A stretch of DNA of 6,280 nt, taken from a bacterium. GTDB lineage: Bacteria > Patescibacteriota > Microgenomatia > UBA1400 > RBG-16-45-19. The notes beneath the pieces are model-generated. The model was given only the letters and a program-made list of their open reading frames with translations. It was not told the DNA's origin and did not search any database. Location: positions 1-6,280 of the forward strand of contig QKAA01000020.1 in NCBI GenBank assembly GCA_003247275.1, given 5' to 3'. This document shows, piece by piece, positions 1 through 6,280 of the stretch (position 1 is its first letter; each line of letters opens with the position of its first letter). The translations under genes and the position numbers were made by a program.

Positions 1-371
1 CTGCCGGCAAGATCGGTATCTCCGTCACCAAGCATAAACACTTCAACTTGCTTATAGGTAGGTGAAGTGGCAACAACGTCGGCAACGGCGCAAAAACAAC
101 TTCCTTGAACGATGGTGATGTACTTATTCCAATTTTCACAATGTATGCCGCGAGTGACATTATCAGTTGAACGGGCAAGATTTATTTGTTTAATGGCAAA
201 TTCGTGTCCGATTACTTTTTCAAGATCAGGTATTAAACCGATTTCCGAAAAGAACCCCCGTGAATCTTCGTGCTTACTATGTGCGATATACCACAATCCT
301 TCGATTGAGGTCTTAAAAATTCTGTCTCCTACTTGTTTCTCGACAGTTGGTTGATACAGTGTAGGTAGCAT
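1..371 (-). CDS. rmlC: dTDP-4-dehydrorhamnose 3,5-epimerase family protein, 3' end cut by window edge
   Basis: The first 123 codons of a cupin-fold sugar-nucleotide epimerase are visible, reading leftward from ATG at 371-369; the C-terminal part lies outside the window. The family converts dTDP-4-dehydro-6-deoxy-glucose to the L-lyxo form, the third step of dTDP-L-rhamnose synthesis in the cytoplasm. Family signatures seen are DSRGFFSE (residues 37-44), an N-x-A-R-S segment (64-68), RGIH with the expected active-site His at 77, WNK (81-83), and an AD-x-x-x-x-SPTY strand (97-105). Most relatives have Arg after the Asp pair (D-x-R); here it is Val, which is mildly divergent. The start is supported by a Shine-Dalgarno AAGGA (complement of 378-382) six bases upstream. 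The gene is divergent from rmlD rather than in one operon with it. Assignment to the RmlC family is firm; the exact substrate is inferred from the neighbour rmlD. Confidence 0.85.
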   Translation of the reverse strand, partial: MLPTLYQPTVEKQVGDRIFKTSIEGLWYIAHSKHEDSRGFFSEIGLIPDLEKVIGHEFAIKQINLARSTDNVTRGIHCENWNKYITIVQGSCFCAVADVVATSPTYKQVEVFMLGDGDTDLAG

Positions 372-378
372 ATATAAT
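351..378 (+). promoter_or_regulatory. predicted sigma70-like promoter for rmlD
   Basis: TTGATA at 351-356 (five of six consensus bases), a 16-bp spacer, and a perfect TATAAT at 373-378. The predicted transcription start is near 385, giving a leader of about 33 nt that carries the rmlD Shine-Dalgarno (GGAAAGGA, 403-410; 7 nt before ATG 418). The promoter lies inside the first codons and over the start codon of the divergent rmlC. Seen by eye in sequence; activity is inferred. Confidence 0.65.
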
Positions 379-394
379 CCTTAAACTTTTGTTT

Positions 395-422
395 ATTATA
401 TCGGAAAGGACATATTTATGAA
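395..422 (-). promoter_or_regulatory. predicted promoter for rmlC, facing the rmlD promoter
   Basis: On the minus strand there is a perfect TATAAT (complement of 395-400) with a weak TTCATA (complement of 417-422, four of six) 16 bp upstream. The predicted start is near 388, giving a leader of about 17 nt with the AAGGA ribosome site. The -35 would overlap the rmlD start codon. The -10 is strong and the -35 is poor, so confidence is lower than for the rmlD promoter. Confidence 0.5.
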
Positions 423-1296
423 TAACAAGTCGACAATTTTGGTCACGGGTCTCTCCGGTTTGGTAGGTAGTCGGTTCCAACAACTCTACGACGATACATA
501 CGAAATGGTGAATCTTGATTTAACCTCGGGGGTTGATATTACCAATCCCGAAACAGTGGAAGCGGCATTTGCCGCTCACCCTGATGCATCGGCAGTGATT
601 CATTTGGCAGCGTTTACTGATTTAAATAAGGCCTATGAACAACGTGATGATAAAGAAGGAGTTTGTTACAAAGTTAATGTGTTAGGAAGCGACATTATTG
701 CCAAAGCAGCGGCGAAGCATCAGATATATATGGTTCATATTTCCACTGACTACGTGTTTGATGGAGAAAAATCTGAAGCATACACTGAAGAAGACACTCC
801 TCATCCAATCGAGTGGTACGGTCAAACTAAACTTTGGGCAGATGAGGCAGTTGAAGCTGCTGGAACCAAACATGTGACATTGCGTTTAGCATTCCCCTAT
901 CAAGCTAGGCCGTCTCGACCAGATATGGTGGCAAAAATCATCAATGGCTTGGAAACTGATTCCTTGTACCCCATGTTTACTGATCACATTATCACACCAA
1001 CTTTTGTAGATGATGTGGTTACCGTATTTGATTATTGTGTCAAAAACCGCCCACAGGGTTTATATCATATGGTGGGCTCTTCATCTCATTCTGATTATGA
1101 AATTGCCTCAATGGTACGAGATGTTTTTGGGTATGAAACTGAGGTGAAAAAAGGTTCTTTGGCAGCGTATATAGAATCCTCAAAACGACCATACCAAAAA
1201 AATATGAAGATCAGTAATCAGAAGTTGGTTAGCGAATTTGGCATCACTATGTCTGATTTTGTAACTGGGTTAAAGCAAATTAAGCAACAGCTTTAG
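418..1296 (+). CDS. rmlD: dTDP-4-dehydrorhamnose reductase (RmlD/sugar-nucleotide reductase family)
   Basis: A 292-residue extended short-chain dehydrogenase that reduces dTDP-4-dehydro-L-rhamnose with NAD(P)H to dTDP-L-rhamnose, the final step of the pathway, in the cytoplasm. The sequence shows the nucleotide-binding loop TGLSGLVG (10-17), HLAAFTD (62-68), a VN-x-x-G motif (87-90), the RmlD signature STDYVFDG (109-116), and the catalytic pair Y134/K138 in YGQTK. It also has RPYQKNM (257-263), which matches the family's C-terminal RP...S-L region only loosely. The length is typical for the family. A good ribosome site (GGAAAGGA, 403-410) supports the ATG at 418. An rmlC-type gene starts 46 bp away on the other strand, which supports the rhamnose assignment. 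The TAG stop touches the trmD stop on the opposite strand. A related sugar reductase with another 4-keto substrate remains possible. Confidence 0.85.
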   Translation: MNNKSTILVTGLSGLVGSRFQQLYDDTYEMVNLDLTSGVDITNPETVEAAFAAHPDASAVIHLAAFTDLNKAYEQRDDKEGVCYKVNVLGSDIIAKAAAKHQIYMVHISTDYVFDGEKSEAYTEEDTPHPIEWYGQTKLWADEAVEAAGTKHVTLRLAFPYQARPSRPDMVAKIINGLETDSLYPMFTDHIITPTFVDDVVTVFDYCVKNRPQGLYHMVGSSSHSDYEIASMVRDVFGYETEVKKGSLAAYIESSKRPYQKNMKISNQKLVSEFGITMSDFVTGLKQIKQQL

Positions 1297-1308
1297 TTAA
1301 CTTTTTTT
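1268..1308 (+). terminator. weak candidate intrinsic terminator after rmlD
   Basis: The inverted repeat TAAAGC (1271-1276) / GCTTTA (1290-1295), extendable to nine pairs through G-U pairs (1268-1276 with 1290-1298), has a 13-nt loop. Three bases later comes a run of seven T (1302-1308). The stem is AT-rich and overlaps the end of rmlD, and the T run also encodes the terminal lysines of the opposing trmD. The arrangement is suggestive but the stem is weak; it could be chance in AT-rich DNA. Confidence 0.3.
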
Positions 1309-1947
1309 GTGTTGTCTACGCCAGGACTCGATCTTGGCATGATTGCCAGAAAGTAGGACTTCAGGGACGGTCCACCCTTTGTAATTTTCAGGACGAGTGT
1401 AATGAGGGTATTCTTTATAGCCTTGGCTACTATGCGATTCATCAACGATGGAGTCAGGATCACCAAGTACTCCAGGGATTAGTCTAACTACGGCATCTGA
1501 GATAACCATAGCTGGTAATTCGCCACCGGTTAAAACATAGTTTCCAATAGAAATTGACTCATCAACTAGATGATCTTCGACGCGCTGGTCAACGCCCTCA
1601 TAATGTCCGGCAACAATGATTAAATGATCGATTTTGGCGTATTCTTCGGCTTTTTGTTGATTAAATGTTTTCCCTGAGGCAGCAGTTAAAACTACTTTTG
1701 ATGAATGAGATTTGTTAGCTGATTTTAATTGGCTGATAGCTTTATCGAGCGGCTCAACCATCATCACCATACCTGGTCCCCCACCATAGGGACGGTCGTC
1801 AGTGGTTTGACGAGGATCTGAAGTCCACTGGCGTAAGTTATGAATAGCAATTTCTACTAAATTGTTTTCTTGAGCACGCTTAAGAATACTTTCGGTCAAA
1901 GGGCCCTTAAACATGTCAGGAAAGAGGGTGATAATATCAATTTTCAT
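1297..1947 (-). CDS. trmD: tRNA (guanine-N1-)-methyltransferase TrmD, short form
   Basis: This enzyme transfers methyl from S-adenosylmethionine to N1 of G37, next to the anticodon, in tRNAs, preventing +1 frameshifts. It is a SPOUT-class trefoil-knot enzyme that acts as a dimer. Signatures seen are ITLFPDMF (6-13), DDRPYGGGPGM (50-60), the cofactor-binding knot GHYEGVDQR (114-122) and SIGNYVLTGGELPAM (133-147), RLIPGVLG (155-162), PHYTRPE (181-187) and VPEVLLSGNH (194-203). At 216 residues it stops just after the WRR motif. It lacks the roughly 40-residue C-terminal tail of the 255-residue E. coli protein. By eye, the catalytic Asp169 of the E. coli and Haemophilus enzymes aligns with Glu170 here (DES instead of EDS). 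The ribosome site is weak (GAAGAG, about 10 nt upstream). The usual rpsP/rimM/rplS neighbours are absent. The family assignment is very secure. Confidence 0.96.
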   Translation of the reverse strand: MKIDIITLFPDMFKGPLTESILKRAQENNLVEIAIHNLRQWTSDPRQTTDDRPYGGGPGMVMMVEPLDKAISQLKSANKSHSSKVVLTAASGKTFNQQKAEEYAKIDHLIIVAGHYEGVDQRVEDHLVDESISIGNYVLTGGELPAMVISDAVVRLIPGVLGDPDSIVDESHSSQGYKEYPHYTRPENYKGWTVPEVLLSGNHAKIESWRRQHKKS

Positions 1948-1975
1948 ATCTTGTTACTCTTCTATTGTTATATTG

Positions 1976-2005
1976 TTGGCATTTTATCTCTTGGGATATT
2001 ATACT
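1976..2005 (+). promoter_or_regulatory. predicted promoter for ugd and its downstream genes
   Basis: TTGGCA at 1976-1981 (five of six), an 18-bp spacer, and TATACT at 2000-2005 (five of six). TATTAT at 1997-2002 is an alternative -10. The predicted start falls at about 2009-2012, on or beside the A of the ugd ATG at 2012, so the mRNA would have little or no leader. There is no Shine-Dalgarno at the normal distance before 2012, which fits. The -10 overlaps the trmD -10 on the other strand. Confidence 0.5.
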
Positions 2006-2024
2006 AGCCACATGACTATAACAA
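1998..2024 (-). promoter_or_regulatory. predicted promoter for trmD
   Basis: On the minus strand there is a perfect TATAAT (complement of 1998-2003) with TTGTTA (complement of 2019-2024, four of six) at a short 15-bp spacing. The predicted start is near 1991, giving a leader of about 44 nt. The -10 hexamer shares bases 2000-2003 with the ugd -10 on the plus strand. The upstream box lies inside the ugd coding sequence and is weak. Confidence 0.45.
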
Positions 2025-3289
2025 TAATAGGCACTGGTTTTGTTGGGGTTGTCTCATCAGCAGTGTTCGCATCGTTTGGTAATGTTGTTTATGGACTTGA
2101 TGTCGATGAAGTAAAAGTTCGGTCATTATCAGAAGGAAAAGTTCCTTTTTTTGAACCTGAACTTGAAGAGTTGGTTGGTAAAAGTCTCTCTAAGGGAAAT
2201 TTACGTTTCACCACCAGTTATGAAGAGGCGGTATCACAATCAGAAATTGTGATTATTGCGGTGGGGACTCCGTCAGCGGCAGATGGAACGGCTGATTTGA
2301 AATATGTTAAAGCGGCAACTGAATCTTTAGCTCCGTATTTACAAGAAAAAACGATTGTGGCGATTAAAAGTACTGTTCCTCCCGGCACAAACCGACAAGT
2401 TGAAGAGATTATTAGTAAGCACACTGATAAAGAGGTTTCGGTAGTATCATTGCCCGAATTCTTGCGAGAGGGAGTGGCTGTGTCAGATACCCTTCACGCT
2501 GATCGAGTGGTCATTGGAGCAACGCAGGAATGGGCAATTGAAAAATTGCTCGATCTTCATGAACCACTGGATGGGGAACGAGTGGTGATGCGGCCAGAAA
2601 GTGCTCAGATGTCAAAATATGCAGCTAACGCTTATTTAGCGATGAGGATCACTTTTATTAATCAAATTGCTGATTTGTGTGAAAAAACGGGAGCAGATAT
2701 TTTAGAAGTGATTGATGGAATAGGATTTGATAAGCGGATTGGAAGACATTATTGGTATCCAGGGTTGGGATATGGTGGATCATGTTTTCCCAAGGATGTG
2801 AAAGAGTTGGCAGCGGTCTCTAAAAAACTTGGAGATGAAAATAACATTTTGGTGCTGATGGATCATATTAATGAAGCTCGAATTCCGGTGAAATTAAATG
2901 ATTTTGGAGAAAAAATTGGAGGCTGGGAAGGGAAACAGGTGAGTGTTTTAGGTTTGTCCTTTAAACCAAATACGACAGATATGCGGGAAGCGCCTTCTTT
3001 GAAAGTAATCCCCTATTTACAGGAGAAAAATGCAATTATTAAGGCTTATGATCCAAAAGCGATGGATGAGGCTAAGAAAGTCTGGCCCTCACTGTTTTAT
3101 GCAAATGATGTGAATGAGGCGCTAGATCAGGCTGAGGTAGTGATTGTTTTGGTTGAATGGGATGAGTTTGCTAATTTGGACTTGGGCCGAATGAAGGACG
3201 GTGGCTGGCTAATTGATACACGACAAATGTATGACAAAAAATCGGTTGAGTCTCAACAGTTACAATATTTAGGAATTGGGACCGTATGA
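2012..3289 (+). CDS. ugd: UDP-glucose 6-dehydrogenase
   Basis: A 425-residue enzyme that oxidises UDP-glucose twice with NAD+ to UDP-glucuronate, a precursor for acidic surface sugars. It contains an N-terminal Rossmann loop GTGFVG (7-12), VGTPS (84-88), STVPPGT (120-126), PEFLREG (148-154), a central dimer helix with K202 and N206 in SKYAANAY, and the catalytic-Cys segment GYGGSCFPKD (253-262; Cys258). It also contains GLSFKPNTTDMREAPS (314-329), which opens the C-terminal UDP-binding domain. The residue before PEF is Leu (147), where relatives I recall have Asn or Ser. I start at 2012: the Rossmann strand must begin within a few residues of Met, and an upstream in-frame ATG at 1913 would add 33 unrelated residues and run into trmD. 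The stop overlaps the next start by 4 bp (ATGA). Other nucleotide-sugar 6-dehydrogenases share these motifs, so substrate assignment is likely but not certain. Confidence 0.92.
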   Translation: MTITIIGTGFVGVVSSAVFASFGNVVYGLDVDEVKVRSLSEGKVPFFEPELEELVGKSLSKGNLRFTTSYEEAVSQSEIVIIAVGTPSAADGTADLKYVKAATESLAPYLQEKTIVAIKSTVPPGTNRQVEEIISKHTDKEVSVVSLPEFLREGVAVSDTLHADRVVIGATQEWAIEKLLDLHEPLDGERVVMRPESAQMSKYAANAYLAMRITFINQIADLCEKTGADILEVIDGIGFDKRIGRHYWYPGLGYGGSCFPKDVKELAAVSKKLGDENNILVLMDHINEARIPVKLNDFGEKIGGWEGKQVSVLGLSFKPNTTDMREAPSLKVIPYLQEKNAIIKAYDPKAMDEAKKVWPSLFYANDVNEALDQAEVVIVLVEWDEFANLDLGRMKDGGWLIDTRQMYDKKSVESQQLQYLGIGTV

Positions 3290-4233
3290 CACGAGTTTTA
3301 ATTACTGGAGCGAGTGGATTTGTTGGCTCTCATTTAGTTGAACTATTATCACAAAACAAAGATTATGAGCTATTCGGAACGGTTTTTGGGGGAAGTGTCA
3401 GCAATGAAGCTTTGTTTGAAGCGCACGCGCTTGATTTAACAAATAAAGAGGCAGTTTTTGATTTAATATCGACGATTAAACCAGATTGGGTTTTTCATTT
3501 GGCGGCATTGTCTTCTCCAGCAGCTTCATTTAATGATGCAAATGCAACCCTAATGAATAATGTAACGGCTCAAGCAAATTTGTTGGATGCATTAGTGAAG
3601 TTTACACCAAAGTCTCGAGTTCTTATTGTGGGTAGTGCCGAGGAATATGGAAAAGTGTCTGAAGAGTGTTTACCCGTGAATGAGCGGTGTCCTTTACGTC
3701 CGATGAGTCCGTATGCAGTTTCAAAAGTAACTCAAGATTTTATGGGAGTTCAGTACTATTTAAGTCATGGTCTTGAGTGTATTCGAGTACGACCCTTTAA
3801 CCACGTGGGAGAGCGACAGTCTCCTGCTTTCGTACTGCCTGCTTTTGCTCAGCAGATAGCACGCATTGAAAAAGGTGAGCAAGAACCGATCATAACCGTG
3901 GGAAATTTGGAGGCAAGTAGGGACTTTACTGACGTAAAGGATATGGTCCGGGCATATGAGCTAGCTTTACTCAAAGGAATTCCTGGAGAAGTTTATAACC
4001 TGGGTTCAGGGCAAGAAGTGGTGATTAATAATCTACTTCAAAATTTACTATCATTGTCTCAAACAAAAATAGAAGTTAAACAAGATCCTCAACGGATGCA
4101 AAAATCTGATGTACCACGAATGAGGGCTGATTTTGCTTTGTTTACGGAATTGACTGGTTGGAGGCCACAAATTCCGTTTATAGAGACCATAAAACGCGTG
4201 TTAGACTATTGGAGAGAACAACCTTCTACTTGA
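3286..4233 (+). CDS. rmd: GDP-6-deoxy-D-mannose reductase (GDP-4-dehydro-6-deoxy-mannose reductase)
   Basis: A 315-residue extended SDR that reduces the 4-keto group of GDP-4-dehydro-6-deoxy-D-mannose, the product of Gmd, to yield GDP-D-rhamnose. It shows TGASGFVG (7-14), HLAALSSP (71-78), the Rmd-type GSAEEYG (116-122), the SPYAVSK active site (141-147; Y143, K147), RPFNHVG (169-175), GNLEASRDFTDV (206-217), YNLGSG (237-242) and a C-terminal GWRP (291-294) with DYWRE. GSAEEYG, RPFNH-x-G and the RDFTDV block separate Rmd from GDP-fucose synthase and from UDP-glucose epimerases. Translation is probably coupled to ugd through the ATGA overlap; GGGA at 3278-3281 is a possible ribosome site. The partner gmd follows directly, which strengthens the call. 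Confidence 0.88.
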   Translation: MTRVLITGASGFVGSHLVELLSQNKDYELFGTVFGGSVSNEALFEAHALDLTNKEAVFDLISTIKPDWVFHLAALSSPAASFNDANATLMNNVTAQANLLDALVKFTPKSRVLIVGSAEEYGKVSEECLPVNERCPLRPMSPYAVSKVTQDFMGVQYYLSHGLECIRVRPFNHVGERQSPAFVLPAFAQQIARIEKGEQEPIITVGNLEASRDFTDVKDMVRAYELALLKGIPGEVYNLGSGQEVVINNLLQNLLSLSQTKIEVKQDPQRMQKSDVPRMRADFALFTELTGWRPQIPFIETIKRVLDYWREQPST

Positions 4234-4255
4234 GTAAATTTACAATACTAATTAA

Positions 4256-6280
<2,025 letters not shown>

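Noticed and set aside
112..354. 80-codon plus-strand open frame
   Set aside because: It lies wholly antisense to the rmlC homologue, has no recognisable protein features, and is Cys/Ser/Pro-rich as expected of a shadow frame.
682..873. 63-codon minus-strand open frame
   Set aside because: Antisense to the RmlD core (STDYVFDG region); no ribosome site or family features seen.
1913..2011. Upstream in-frame extension of ugd giving an N-terminal hydrophobic segment resembling a signal anchor
   Set aside because: The Rossmann strand of Ugd normally begins at residue 1-3. The extension overlaps the start of trmD by 35 bp on the other strand, contains the promoter-like boxes, and has no family counterpart.
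2218..2424. 68-codon minus-strand open frame
   Set aside because: Antisense to conserved ugd motifs; the sequence is the mirror of the STVPPGT region.

Overview
This 6.3 kb stretch of low-to-moderate GC bacterial DNA is packed with genes. It looks like a chromosome segment from a member of the Candidate Phyla Radiation (Patescibacteria, possibly Microgenomates). That placement is an inference from the very tight gene spacing, the short TrmD, the CPR-like RmlC and RmlD sequences and a polyprenol-phosphate mannosyltransferase fused to GtrA. TGA is used as a stop codon in two genes (3287-3289 and 4231-4233) and never occurs inside a reading frame. This argues for the standard bacterial code and against the UGA=Gly code of Gracilibacteria and Absconditabacteria.

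Layout. The 5' end of an rmlC-type epimerase gene runs leftward off the window (371 to 1, minus strand). It is divergent from rmlD (418-1296, plus) across a 46-bp gap. rmlD converges with trmD (1297-1947, minus) with no base between the two stop codons. trmD is divergent from ugd (start 2012) across a 64-bp gap. From there a plus-strand gene train runs to the right edge: ugd, rmd (4-bp overlap), gmd (40-bp gap), and a GT2 mannosyltransferase-GtrA fusion (8-bp overlap, cut by the window edge). There is no intergenic stretch over 64 bp, no RNA gene, no mobile element and no CRISPR.

Function. Six of the seven genes make or use activated sugars for the cell surface. RmlC and RmlD are the last two steps to dTDP-L-rhamnose; RmlA and RmlB are not in the window. 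Ugd makes UDP-glucuronate. Gmd followed by Rmd converts GDP-mannose to GDP-D-rhamnose. The last gene probably loads mannose or a related sugar onto a polyprenyl phosphate at the membrane. The locus therefore looks like part of a surface-polysaccharide or glycoprotein-glycan region. The exception is trmD, a housekeeping tRNA methyltransferase sitting alone on the opposite strand.

The most interesting signals are regulatory. Both divergent gene pairs have recognisable sigma70-like boxes on both strands that are packed so tightly that RNA polymerase could probably serve only one direction at a time. The ugd promoter also predicts a leaderless or nearly leaderless mRNA. I found no convincing undescribed system; the enzymes all belong to known families.
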